A stretch of 64,000 nt of DNA from UBA2428 sp002343545 (lineage in GTDB: Bacteria; Bdellovibrionota; UBA2428), in contig CALFZE010000124.1 in assembly GCA_937952285.1 (NCBI GenBank), positions 1 to 64,000 on the forward strand. Reading direction: 5' to 3'. The notes under the pieces were generated by a model. It had not been told where the DNA came from, ran no database searches, and was given only the letters and a program-made list of their open reading frames with translations. Every line of letters starts with the position of its first letter. Position 1 is the first letter of the stretch. Both the position numbers and the translations under genes were made by a program. Below, piece by piece: positions 26,040 through 33,614 of this stretch.

Positions 26040-26840
26040 ATGTTCGTTTGGGATCCCGCGCTGCTCGCCGTCATCTTGCTGCTGGGGGCCGTCTTCGGAT
26101 CCGCCGCCACGGTCTTCTGCTACCGCATCCCGCGCGAGATCCCGCTCGGACTCTTCTCGAACGTGCGAAGCCGCTGCCCGTCCTGCGAGACCGTGATCCC
26201 CTGGCACCGGAACGTCCCGCTCCTTTCTTACCTCGTCCTGCGCGGGCGCTGCGGCAGCTGCCAGGCCCCCATCCCGCTGCGCTACTTCCTCATCGAGCTG
26301 CTGACGACGCTGCTCTTCGGGGCGACCTACCTCGTCTACGCGAACTCGACGCAACCCCTCGTCGAGACTTGGGCGTGGTGGGCGGAGCTGGTCAAATTGC
26401 TCTACTTCGCCTTCTCGATCGTCTGCATCGTGTTCATCGACATCGAATTCCGTATCATTCCAGACCGCTTCTCGCTCGGGAACTGGATCGTCGCGCTCGT
26501 GGCGAGCTTCGTCTGGTCGGAGCCGCCGATCTGGGATTCCCTGCTCGGTTGCCTCTTCGGTTTCGGCGTCTTCTTCCTGCTCGCTTGGGGCTTCGAGCGC
26601 CTCAAAGGCAAAGAGGGTCTCGGCTTCGGCGACGTCAAGATGATGGGGTGGCTCGGCGCTTGGGTCGGTTTCTGGGCCGTGCCGTTCACGATTCTCTCGG
26701 CTTCGATCACGGGCCTGCTCGCGGGCGTCGTCGCCATGCGTACGAGCCGCGACGGGCTTTCGACCGCCATTCCCTTCGGCCCTTTCCTCGCCATCGGAGC
26801 CTACGCTTCCTGGGCGCTCAAAACCCTGGGCCTCTTCTAG
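26040..26840 (+). CDS. pilD: Prepilin leader peptidase/N-methyltransferase PilD
   Basis: 266 aa inner-membrane aspartyl protease that cleaves and N-methylates prepilins. It shows the zinc tetracysteine CPSC...CGSC in the first cytoplasmic loop (around residues 41-80), and the two catalytic aspartates in the FIDIEFRIIPD and LGFGDVKMM motifs. It starts directly after the PilI-like gene. Its substrates in this window would be PilA, the GTG-start prepilin at 10821 and possibly the divergent one at 44120. Confidence 0.95.
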   Translation: MFVWDPALLAVILLLGAVFGSAATVFCYRIPREIPLGLFSNVRSRCPSCETVIPWHRNVPLLSYLVLRGRCGSCQAPIPLRYFLIELLTTLLFGATYLVYANSTQPLVETWAWWAELVKLLYFAFSIVCIVFIDIEFRIIPDRFSLGNWIVALVASFVWSEPPIWDSLLGCLFGFGVFFLLAWGFERLKGKEGLGFGDVKMMGWLGAWVGFWAVPFTILSASITGLLAGVVAMRTSRDGLSTAIPFGPFLAIGAYASWALKTLGLF

Positions 26841-26867
26841 CGCCGAAGCTTTGACGCTTTCGCGGCC

Positions 26868-26885
26868 GGGGGACGAAGGTCCCCC
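26868..26885 (+). terminator. GC hairpin after pilD
   Basis: GGGGGAC-GAAG-GTCCCCC with a perfect 7-bp stem. It is followed by more C rather than T, so it is a weak terminator candidate separating pilD from pilM. Confidence 0.4.
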
Positions 26886-26919
26886 CCCCGAGACGTCTTT
26901 CGTTTGACGCCGCCTCTGT

Positions 26920-26925
26920 TACACT
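26920..26925 (+). promoter_or_regulatory. Extended -10 element of pilM
   Basis: TGT-TACACT. It ends only 3 nt before the ATG at 26929 but exactly 6 nt before the in-frame GTG at 26932, suggesting that the GTG may be the true leaderless start. Confidence 0.5.
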
Positions 26926-26928
26926 TAA

Positions 26929-28014
26929 ATGGTGAAATTGCTCGGGAATTTGTTGGGCGGGCGCAATCTGCTCGGCATCGACGTCGGCGCTAGCGCGATC
27001 AAAGTGCTGCAAGGCTCCGCCTCGGGCAAATCTTTCCTCGTCGAAAAGTGCATCATCGTTCCGCTTCCGTACAAGGCCATCGACGAACGCGGAATCTCGA
27101 ATCCCCAGGCCGTCGCGAACGCGCTCTCGACCGCTTTCCAAGCCATCGGCGCCTCGAAGGTCGAAGTCGCCACGTCCTTGCACGGGCAGGGCGTGCTCAC
27201 CAAACGCATCGCGCTCTCCAAGCAGTTACCCAAGAAAGAGATCCCCAATCAAGTCCGTTGGGAAGCCGAGCAATACTTTCCGGTCGACGTCACGTCGATC
27301 CTCGTCGACCACGTCATGCTGGGCGACAAAGCGCAGATTCCCGGTGAGCCGCCCGGCACTTACGGCTGGGACGTGTTGCTCGTGGGAGTCCGGCACGACG
27401 ATGCCAAGGTTCTCCGTGATCTCATCGAGGCCAACATCGGTCCCGTGAAAGTCATGGACCTCGAGTCCTTCGCGAGCGGCGATTTCCTGGAGCGTTTCGC
27501 CCAACCCGATCCCAACGAAGCCGTCGCGTTCGTCGACATCGGCGCCTCGGGAACGCGCGTGCACGTGCGTCACCAGAAGCGCGTCACCTTCCTGCGCGAG
27601 TTCTACATCGGCGGACAGTCCTTCACCGACGCGATCGCGCAGACGCTCGGCCTCGCGCCGGACGACGCCGAGGCGCTCAAGATCGGATCGAACAGCGGCC
27701 TACCGGCCGAAGCGCTCGCCGCGATCGGCGAAGTGCTGTCTTCGTGGAAGGCCGAACTGCAGCAGTGCGAGGACGTCTTCGTCACGCAGGAAGCGGATAC
27801 TTTCGTTTCCCGTTGGCTGCTCTTCGGCGGCGGCACGAACACGCCGGGACTCTCCGAAGCCCTGAACGACGAACGCTTCGCGGGGAAGATCGCGCTCTTG
27901 CCCATGGACAACTACTTCACGGCGAAGTCCTCGTCGGTCGACGCCGCGGTCCTCGCCTCGTGGGCGAATCGTCTCGCCACCGCGGCCGGACTCTGCATGC
28001 GAGGGAAAGGTTGA
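26929..28014 (+). CDS. pilM: Type IV pilus assembly protein PilM
   Basis: 361 aa actin-like ATPase of the cytoplasmic ring that binds PilN. Motifs: LLGIDVGASAIKVLQG (phosphate 1), AVAFVDIGASGTRV (phosphate 2) and LFGGGTNTPGLSEAL (adenosine). Start: ATG 26929, or the adjacent GTG 26932, which matches the leaderless spacing seen elsewhere in this window. First of the pilMNOPQ operon; pilN follows after 3 nt. Confidence 0.94.
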   Translation: MVKLLGNLLGGRNLLGIDVGASAIKVLQGSASGKSFLVEKCIIVPLPYKAIDERGISNPQAVANALSTAFQAIGASKVEVATSLHGQGVLTKRIALSKQLPKKEIPNQVRWEAEQYFPVDVTSILVDHVMLGDKAQIPGEPPGTYGWDVLLVGVRHDDAKVLRDLIEANIGPVKVMDLESFASGDFLERFAQPDPNEAVAFVDIGASGTRVHVRHQKRVTFLREFYIGGQSFTDAIAQTLGLAPDDAEALKIGSNSGLPAEALAAIGEVLSSWKAELQQCEDVFVTQEADTFVSRWLLFGGGTNTPGLSEALNDERFAGKIALLPMDNYFTAKSSSVDAAVLASWANRLATAAGLCMRGKG

Positions 28015-28017
28015 ACG

Positions 28018-28755
28018 ATGGCCGGGATCAATCTCGTCGATCAACTCAATAAACCGCGCGGGCGGCACGGAACCGAGGCGGAGGGCTACGAGTCCGCCTC
28101 CGAAGGCGGAGGACTCTTCGCGCGGCTCCGCGCGAGCGCGGGCGCGGGATCTTCCGAGGGCTTCTCTTCGGAAGATAGCGCCTACCTTCTGCGCTTCCTG
28201 CTGGGGATCGGATTGATCTTCGGTGGCCGTTACCTCGTGGAAAACTACACCCACCGCATCCAGGCCGAGCTGCAGGCGCAGGTCAACGAACACCAGCAAC
28301 AGATCGCGGCCGAGGCCAACAAGCTTCGCGGCCTCCAGGGCATCCGCGCCGAGCTCGACGATTACGAGCGGCAGATGGGCGAACTGCGCCGCAAGCTCGA
28401 ACTCATCCAAAGCGTCGGCCGTAACCGGAACCTCGTCGTGCGCGCCATCGACTACGCGATCACCGAGATGCCCGAGTCCCTCTGGCTCAAGAGCGTCGAG
28501 ATCGCCGTGGGTACCGAAGGACGCATCGACCTGAACGGCTACGCCCTCACCCACCAGATCATCAGCGAGTACGCGCGGCGTCTCGAGGGCGGCGTCTTCT
28601 TTCCCTCTTGGAACCTGGTCGAGACGATCTCCGAGGAAACGGCCTCGCGCCCGACCCTCGGCGGCACGATCACGTCGGGCGCGGGGACCACGCCCTCGTC
28701 GCAGATGATCGGCGCCAAGCGTTTCTCGCTGAACGCGAAGGTGTTGCCGCTATGA
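28018..28755 (+). CDS. pilN: Type IV pilus assembly protein PilN
   Basis: 245 aa bitopic inner-membrane protein. It begins MAGINLVDQLNKPR, the INLL-type motif that docks in PilM, then a longer than usual cytoplasmic linker, one membrane helix (about residues 58-75), a coiled coil (78-130) and a periplasmic ferredoxin-like domain. The stop overlaps pilO. Confidence 0.9.
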   Translation: MAGINLVDQLNKPRGRHGTEAEGYESASEGGGLFARLRASAGAGSSEGFSSEDSAYLLRFLLGIGLIFGGRYLVENYTHRIQAELQAQVNEHQQQIAAEANKLRGLQGIRAELDDYERQMGELRRKLELIQSVGRNRNLVVRAIDYAITEMPESLWLKSVEIAVGTEGRIDLNGYALTHQIISEYARRLEGGVFFPSWNLVETISEETASRPTLGGTITSGAGTTPSSQMIGAKRFSLNAKVLPL

Positions 28756-29375
28756 TTCGCTCCATCCTCCGCATTCCTTTCGTCCTCTTCGTGCTCGTCG
28801 CGGGCGCGCTCGCCTACCGCGACTACCAGACGTGGCAAACCGAGATCGAGGAACCCCTCAAGGTCGAGATTCAGGCCCGCGAACAGGAATCCATCGCGAA
28901 GCGTGCCGAAGTCCAACGCGCGCAGAACTTCGAGCAGGAGAAGGCCGCCAAACTCCAGGAGCTCGAGAAGCTCGCGGCCCAACTCGAGGCGACGCGCACC
29001 GAAATGCCGCGGAACTCGAGCGTTCCCGACCTGCTCAAGCTGTTGGCCGACATGAGCGACCGCACGGGACTCGAGTTTTCGTCCTTCAAGCCAGGCACGC
29101 CCGAGCAGAAAGAATTCCTCGTCATGACTCCGATCGACGTCGTGTTGAAGGGAACCTACGTCCAGATCATGACCTTCCTCGACGCCTCGGCGAACCTGAC
29201 CCGCGTCGTGGCGGCCCAACGTCTCAAGATCGATTTGCCCGGTCCGCTCCGCACGACCGCCAACGTCTTGACGGCCACGGCCAAGCTCGTGACCTATCAC
29301 CTCGACCAGGGCTTCACGGGCGGCGCGCCCAACGCCGCGCCGAATCCCGGCGAGCCCAAGGCGGCCGGCCGGTGA
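28752..29375 (+). CDS. pilO: Type IV pilus assembly protein PilO
   Basis: 207 aa. One N-terminal membrane helix (about residues 5-22), a long charged coiled coil (25-95, rich in QE/KA repeats) and a periplasmic ferredoxin-like domain with TPIDVVLKGTYVQIMTFLDASANL, typical of PilO. It pairs with PilN in the alignment complex. Overlaps both neighbours by 4 nt. Confidence 0.9.
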   Translation: MIRSILRIPFVLFVLVAGALAYRDYQTWQTEIEEPLKVEIQAREQESIAKRAEVQRAQNFEQEKAAKLQELEKLAAQLEATRTEMPRNSSVPDLLKLLADMSDRTGLEFSSFKPGTPEQKEFLVMTPIDVVLKGTYVQIMTFLDASANLTRVVAAQRLKIDLPGPLRTTANVLTATAKLVTYHLDQGFTGGAPNAAPNPGEPKAAGR

Positions 29376-29791
29376 GATTTTCGACGTCGCTCCGCTTTGC
29401 CGCCTTGGCGTTGCTGGGCATCGGCCTCGTTTCGACGACGCGGCCGGCCGGCGCCAACAACGGCTCGGCCTACAGCTTCAATCCGCTCGCCGTGAAGCGC
29501 GATCCCTTCCTGCCACCCGAAGCCGGCGGCGCCAAGACGGTCCGCGAGCTGAACCGCTACGAGATCTCGGAGATGCAACTCGTCGCGGTCATGACCGGCC
29601 TCGGCGCGCCGCAAGCCATGATCGTCCTCCCGAACGGATCGACGCATATCGTCCAAACCGGGGATTCCATCGGACCTCGCGACGGGAAAGTCAGTCGCAT
29701 CGCGAGCTCCGAGATCGCGATCCGCGAGACCTTCAAGGACTTCCAAGGGAACCGCAAGTCGAGCGTCACGAACTTGGTGCTCGCGCCTTAG
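29372..29791 (+). CDS. pilP: Type IV pilus assembly protein PilP
   Basis: 139 aa periplasmic protein linking PilNO to the secretin. Homology region DPFLPP...LNRYEISEMQLVAVMTG...AMIVLPNGSTHIVQTGDSIG is characteristic. It has an N-terminal signal sequence but no lipobox cysteine, so unlike many PilPs it is probably soluble or anchored by an uncleaved helix. GTG start overlapping the pilO stop. Confidence 0.9.
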   Translation: MRFSTSLRFAALALLGIGLVSTTRPAGANNGSAYSFNPLAVKRDPFLPPEAGGAKTVRELNRYEISEMQLVAVMTGLGAPQAMIVLPNGSTHIVQTGDSIGPRDGKVSRIASSEIAIRETFKDFQGNRKSSVTNLVLAP

Positions 29792-29808
29792 CCCCGTCCC
29801 GGACCGTG

Positions 29809-29814
29809 TATAAT
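29809..29814 (+). promoter_or_regulatory. -10 element upstream of pilQ
   Basis: Consensus TATAAT 29 nt before the pilQ ATG. A leader with the ribosome-binding site GGGGGAG would result, allowing pilQ expression separate from pilMNOP. Confidence 0.5.
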
Positions 29815-29843
29815 CAAAGGGTAGAATTCTCGGGGGAGAAAGT

Positions 29844-31919
29844 ATGATTCGTCGTCGTTTCGCATTGCCGTTCGCCGTTGTCGCCGCGAGCTTCGCCACC
29901 GTGGCGCCGATCACGCGCGCGCAGGATCTGAGCGCGGAGCTCGATTCGATCGAGGACCCGCCCGAGGACGACCTGAGCGACCTCGACGGTCCCGGCACGG
30001 GAAAAGGGAAAGCCGCGAAACCCCAAATCGCTAAGCCCCAAACCGCCAAGCCGAGCGCCGGCGGCGAAGACCTTCCTCCGGACGGCGAACCCGACGGAGA
30101 CGACATCGATCTCAGCGATCTCGATCCGCCGGCCGACGAGGACGCGGGCGCCGCGGGGACGAACGACCTGAGCGGCGAAGCCGCCGCGCTCAACGATCGT
30201 CCGGCCGAGGCCCTGACGGGCACGGCGACTTCGGGTCCCGTGGGTAAAGTCGTTTCCTTCGGCTTCAAGCAACTCGCCGACCGGGTCCGCCTCACCGTGA
30301 AGTCCGACCGCTCCATCGAGTGGGCGCGGGAGCTGCGCTCCAAACGCCGGCAGATCATCGTCGAGCTCAAGAGCATGACGATCGCCCGCGGCGTCCTCAA
30401 GCGCGCCCTCGACACGGGCGAGTTCGAAGGGCCGGTCGCGCTCATCCAGCCCTACGAATCGCGCGCGGGCGGCCAGCCCAGCGTCAAGATCCTCTTCCAG
30501 CTCCGTCAGTTCGTCGAGCCGACGGTTCTCCGTAGCGGCAACGATCTCCTCATCGATTTTCCGATCGTGACGGACGGCAACCTCTTCAAGGGCCGCGCCG
30601 CGGCCACCCCCACGATCCCGCGCACTTTTCTCTCGGCGACGGGCCCCATGGATTTTCGCGGCAACAAGATCACGCTCAACGTGAAGAACGCCGAGATCCA
30701 GGACGTCCTGAACCTCATCTCCCGCGCGTCCGGCAAGGACTTCATCCTGGCGGCCACGGCGAACGGCTCGAGCAAAGTCACGCTGAACGTGCGCAACACG
30801 CCTTGGGACCAGGTCCTCTCGGTCGTTTTGCTGAACGCGAAACTCGGCTACCAGGAGATCGGCAATACCTACCGTATCGTCCCCATCTCCGAGCTCAAGA
30901 GCGAAATCGAGGACGCCTCGAAGGCGCAGTCCGAAGAACTCAAGCTTCGCTCGCTCGAGACGCGACTCTTCCCGGTGAACTACGCCGAAGCCGCCAAGGT
31001 CCAGGAGAACCTCCGTAACTTCCTCACGAAGGACCGCGGCACTATCGCCGTCGACGCGCGCACGAACTCGATCGTCGTGACGGACCTGCCCGAAATCCTC
31101 GAACGCATTTCGCGCTACATCCGCTCCATCGACAAGCAAACGAGCCAGGTCCTGATCGAGGGCCGTATCGTCGAGGCGACCCAGCGCGCTTCCAAGCAGT
31201 TCCAGGTCCAATGGGACACGACGGCCCCCGGCAGCCGCTCGCTCCTCGTGAGCGGCGCGACGCTGCCCCGCACGAACTCGAACTTCGGCGGCGAACTCGG
31301 CGCCCAGTTCGGCATCGGCAACTTCCTGGGCATCCGCGCCGCGCTCCGCATGCTCGAGGACAACGGCGAATCCAAGACCATCGGCAGCCCGCGCGTGACG
31401 GTCCTCGACAACGAAGAAGCGACGATCTCGCAAGGTCAACGCGTCCAGCTCGTGACCCAAGGGGCCGCTGGCGTCGTGACGACGAGCTACCAAGACGCGA
31501 CGCTCGAGCTCAAGGTCCGGCCGCAAGTGACGAGCGACGGCTACGTTCTGCTCGATATCAAGCTCAAGCGCGACGTCCCGGGCGCGAGCCAGCAGATCGA
31601 AACGCGGTCGGCCTCGACCCAGATGCTCGTGGAAAGCGGCAAGACCGCCGTCATCGGCGGCATCTACACCGACAACACGCGATCCGGCGAGCAAGGTTGG
31701 CCGGGCCTCATGAACCTGCCGATCTTCGGCTCGATCTTCCGCAGCAACACGAACAAGTCCAAGGAAGCCAACGAGCTCATGATGTTCATCTCGCCCAAGA
31801 TCCTGAACGCGGACAAGGCCTTCATCGTCCGCTCCCAGAACTTCGAAGAGCAGGAAGAACGCGCCGAGGCCCCGTCGCTTCGAAGCCAAGACGAAGACGT
31901 TCCCGACGACGTCTTTTAG
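29844..31919 (+). CDS. pilQ: Type IV pilus secretin PilQ
   Basis: 691 aa outer-membrane secretin forming the pilus gate. Signal peptide (to about residue 29), an acidic Pro/Asp-rich linker (30-110), one AMIN domain (about 130-235), the STN/N0 domain (MDFRGNKITLNVKNAEIQDVLNLISRASG), N1 domain, and the C-terminal secretin domain (VLIEGRIVEATQRASKQF to LMMFISPKI). The consensus VESGKTAVIGGIYT is present. Only one AMIN domain is evident, versus two or three in some species. Last gene of pilMNOPQ. Confidence 0.95.
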   Translation: MIRRRFALPFAVVAASFATVAPITRAQDLSAELDSIEDPPEDDLSDLDGPGTGKGKAAKPQIAKPQTAKPSAGGEDLPPDGEPDGDDIDLSDLDPPADEDAGAAGTNDLSGEAAALNDRPAEALTGTATSGPVGKVVSFGFKQLADRVRLTVKSDRSIEWARELRSKRRQIIVELKSMTIARGVLKRALDTGEFEGPVALIQPYESRAGGQPSVKILFQLRQFVEPTVLRSGNDLLIDFPIVTDGNLFKGRAAATPTIPRTFLSATGPMDFRGNKITLNVKNAEIQDVLNLISRASGKDFILAATANGSSKVTLNVRNTPWDQVLSVVLLNAKLGYQEIGNTYRIVPISELKSEIEDASKAQSEELKLRSLETRLFPVNYAEAAKVQENLRNFLTKDRGTIAVDARTNSIVVTDLPEILERISRYIRSIDKQTSQVLIEGRIVEATQRASKQFQVQWDTTAPGSRSLLVSGATLPRTNSNFGGELGAQFGIGNFLGIRAALRMLEDNGESKTIGSPRVTVLDNEEATISQGQRVQLVTQGAAGVVTTSYQDATLELKVRPQVTSDGYVLLDIKLKRDVPGASQQIETRSASTQMLVESGKTAVIGGIYTDNTRSGEQGWPGLMNLPIFGSIFRSNTNKSKEANELMMFISPKILNADKAFIVRSQNFEEQEERAEAPSLRSQDEDVPDDVF

Positions 31920-31942
31920 GCACTCCTCGCCGAGGAATTGAC

Positions 31943-31961
31943 GGGCGGCGTCGAGCCGCCC
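31943..31961 (+). terminator. Hairpin after pilQ
   Basis: GGGCGGC/GCCGCCC inverted repeat with a 5-nt loop, 23 nt after the pilQ stop, immediately before the -10 element of the next gene. No direct T-tract. Confidence 0.4.
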
Positions 31962-31965
31962 GGGT

Positions 31966-31971
31966 TACACT
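31966..31971 (+). promoter_or_regulatory. Putative -10 element, leaderless start
   Basis: TACACT ends 6 nt before the ATG at 31978. Confidence 0.5.
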
Positions 31972-31977
31972 TTTTCC

Positions 31978-32424
31978 ATGGCTCTATGGATCATGCAGAT
32001 CAGTCTGAACTTCGTCTTCGGCGCCCTCGGAATCGCGCTCCTGCTGAATCGCCGAGACCAGAAGCGGCTTGAAGCCGAGGTCGAGCGGCTTCGGATGCGG
32101 CTCGGGGAATCCGGCGGAGCCACCGCGTTTTCGGGCCCCAGCTCCGAACCCCGCATCGAGTCGACTCCCCGTCCCACGCCCTCGGCCTCGATCGCTCCGG
32201 CCTCCCTCATGGATAGCGTCGGCTTGGCCCGCAACGAAGAAAATGCTCCCCGTCTTATCGAGAAGGCGCCCCCCGCCGATCGCGGCCGCATTAATTACGA
32301 AGCCTACGATGTCGCGCAGAAGCTCATGGCACGCGGGCTCGACGTTCGCGAAGTTTCGCGCCGCACCGGTTTAAGTGTTGCGGAACTTCATTTGATCGGT
32401 AAAGTTAGCCATAAAAATCACTAG
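31978..32424 (+). CDS. Membrane-anchored protein with C-terminal helix-turn-helix (DUF2802-like)
   Basis: 148 aa. An N-terminal hydrophobic helix (residues 3-22), a short coiled-coil segment (RRDQKRLEAEVERLRMRL), a Ser/Pro-rich linker and a C-terminal segment YDVAQKLMARGLDVREVSRRTGLSVAELHLIGKV that resembles a helix-turn-helix. This layout matches DUF2802-type proteins often found near flagellar genes. The function is unknown. The C-terminus is notably well formed for DNA or protein binding. Confidence 0.65.
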   Translation: MALWIMQISLNFVFGALGIALLLNRRDQKRLEAEVERLRMRLGESGGATAFSGPSSEPRIESTPRPTPSASIAPASLMDSVGLARNEENAPRLIEKAPPADRGRINYEAYDVAQKLMARGLDVREVSRRTGLSVAELHLIGKVSHKNH

Positions 32425-32533
32425 TTTGTGATTTTGATTAACCGCGCTAGCCAGGAGCGTTGTCTAGCTGTCAGGGGTCTTTGGAAGGGCCCACGCTTCG
32501 TCGCAAAGACGAGGATTGACAGGGAGGCAAGGC
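32425..32533 (+). other. Intergenic segment with nested RNA-type hairpins
   Basis: Contains a nested hairpin: outer stem CTGTCA (32468-32473)/TGACAG (32517-32522), inner stem GTCTTTG (32477-32483)/CAAAGAC (32504-32510), and a possible terminal GAAG/CTTC. The outer stem ends at the ribosome-binding site GGGAGG of the 9-codon ORF. A possible -35/-10 pair (TTGTGA, TAGCCA, 16 nt apart) lies at about 32427-32454. It is a candidate cis-regulatory RNA; no known riboswitch class was recognised. Confidence 0.5.
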
Positions 32534-32563
32534 ATGACTAATCGCGTCAAAACAATAAGGTAG
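32534..32563 (+). CDS. 9-codon ORF behind a strong ribosome-binding site
   Basis: Encodes MTNRVKTIR and a stop. GGGAGG lies 6-7 nt upstream of the ATG. The stop is 8 nt before the GTG of the next small ORF, whose own AAGG site sits in its last codon. It could be a leader peptide for coupled translation. Confidence 0.4.
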   Translation: MTNRVKTIR

Positions 32564-32571
32564 TTCAAGCT

Positions 32572-32721
32572 GTGAGCTTAGAAGAAGTCCTCGCTATCGC
32601 CTCCGTCATCGTGGGGTTATTCGTTTTCGAGGGCGGACCTAAGATACTGAATTACATTAAGAAAAATAAAGAGTCCGGGTCAGCTTCGAAGGCCTCCGGG
32701 AAGAGCTCCCAGAAGCCCTAG
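32572..32721 (+). CDS. Small single-helix membrane protein (49 aa)
   Basis: GTG-start ORF, too short for routine gene finding. It encodes one hydrophobic helix (LAIASVIVGLFVF, residues about 7-19) followed by a basic tail with Lys/Ser repeats (KKNKESGSASKASGKSSQKP). No family known. The composition (one transmembrane helix with a charged C-terminus) is typical of small membrane regulators. Base composition is less GC-rich than the neighbours, mainly because of the Lys codons. Confidence 0.5.
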   Translation: MSLEEVLAIASVIVGLFVFEGGPKILNYIKKNKESGSASKASGKSSQKP

Positions 32722-32831
32722 AAAATTGCACCTCAGCCCTTGTAATCCTTGGCTCTTGGCGTCTAGAACATGAAGCGACGCGAAAATTTGCCGTTTTAAC
32801 CCATATTCTTGGACGGAATCAGGGGGATGAG

Positions 32832-33488
32832 ATGAACGAAGGGAAGAACATGGAAGCTCTGGGCACGCAGAACCTCGGAACGGCTCCGGCGGGCGCCTCG
32901 GCTTTGGGCTCGGGCACGGTCGTCGGCCAAGATTCGGGCAAGATGACGAAGATCATCAAGCGCTACCAAAACCGCAAGCTCTACGACACGCACCAAAGCT
33001 GCTACGTGACGCTCGACGAAATCGCCGAGATGATCATGCGCGGCGAAGAAGTCGCGGTCGTCGACAACCGCACGAAGAAAGACATCACTTCGAGCACCCT
33101 GACCCAGATCATTTTCGAGAAGCAAAAGCGCTCGAAGATCACGATCCCGGTCGGCACGCTGCGCGATATCATCCAAATCGGCGGCGGAACCTTCTCGGGC
33201 TTCCTCGCGAAGACCAGCGAGAGCAGCTCGAACGTCCTCAGCAAGGCCAAGGCCGACCTCGAGCGCGCTTTCGCGAACTCGACGGAAAACCTTCGCGGCG
33301 CTTTCCAGATCACGCAACGCGCGGCCGAAGACCTCAAGAAGGCCATCGACTCGCGCGCTCAACAGAACCCCGGTACCAGCCGTGACGTCCTGAACGCGGC
33401 CCAAAGCCAACTTCAGAACCTCTCGAGCCAGCTCAACAACATTGAGAAGCTCATCGAAGCGGTCGAAAACCGCTCCGGCAACGCCTGA
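32832..33488 (+). CDS. PhaR-type DNA-binding regulator with phasin-like tail
   Basis: 218 aa. The PHA accumulation regulator DNA-binding domain spans about residues 37-100, with IIKRYQNRKLYDTHQSCYVTLDEIAEMI and VVDNRTKKDITSSTL as family signatures. The C-terminal half (110-215) is a Gln/Ala/Ser-rich amphipathic coiled-coil reminiscent of phasins. In polyester-storing bacteria PhaR represses phasin genes and senses granules. No PHA synthase is visible here, so a different granule or lipid role is possible. Ribosome-binding site AGGGGGA; the gene has its own terminator. Confidence 0.88.
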   Translation: MNEGKNMEALGTQNLGTAPAGASALGSGTVVGQDSGKMTKIIKRYQNRKLYDTHQSCYVTLDEIAEMIMRGEEVAVVDNRTKKDITSSTLTQIIFEKQKRSKITIPVGTLRDIIQIGGGTFSGFLAKTSESSSNVLSKAKADLERAFANSTENLRGAFQITQRAAEDLKKAIDSRAQQNPGTSRDVLNAAQSQLQNLSSQLNNIEKLIEAVENRSGNA

Positions 33489-33546
33489 GGCGAAGGCTAA
33501 GCGTTCTTCGGAACGTCTCGAGCGCAAGGACGCGCTCGGTTCTCGA

Positions 33547-33589
33547 CCCCGAAGCTTCCAAGGATGGAAGTTTCGGGGTTTTTCTTTTT
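33547..33589 (+). terminator. Rho-independent terminator of the phaR-like gene
   Basis: A 13-bp stem (CCCCGAAGCTTCC/GGAAGTTTCGGGG, one G-T pair) with a 6-nt loop, followed by TTTTTCTTTTT. Confidence 0.9.
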
Positions 33590-33614
33590 CGGACACTCGA
33601 GCCCCCGGGCCTCG

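Noticed and set aside
26868..26890. Run of ten C after the GGGGGAC hairpin as a phase-variable tract
   Set aside because: It is intergenic, follows a hairpin and is not in a coding frame or between promoter hexamers of a surface gene; no evidence for variation.
32468..32522. c-di-GMP (GEMM) riboswitch at the nested hairpin
   Set aside because: CGCAAAG is reminiscent of GEMM, but the rest of the conserved core and the tetraloop receptor are missing and the element is too short.
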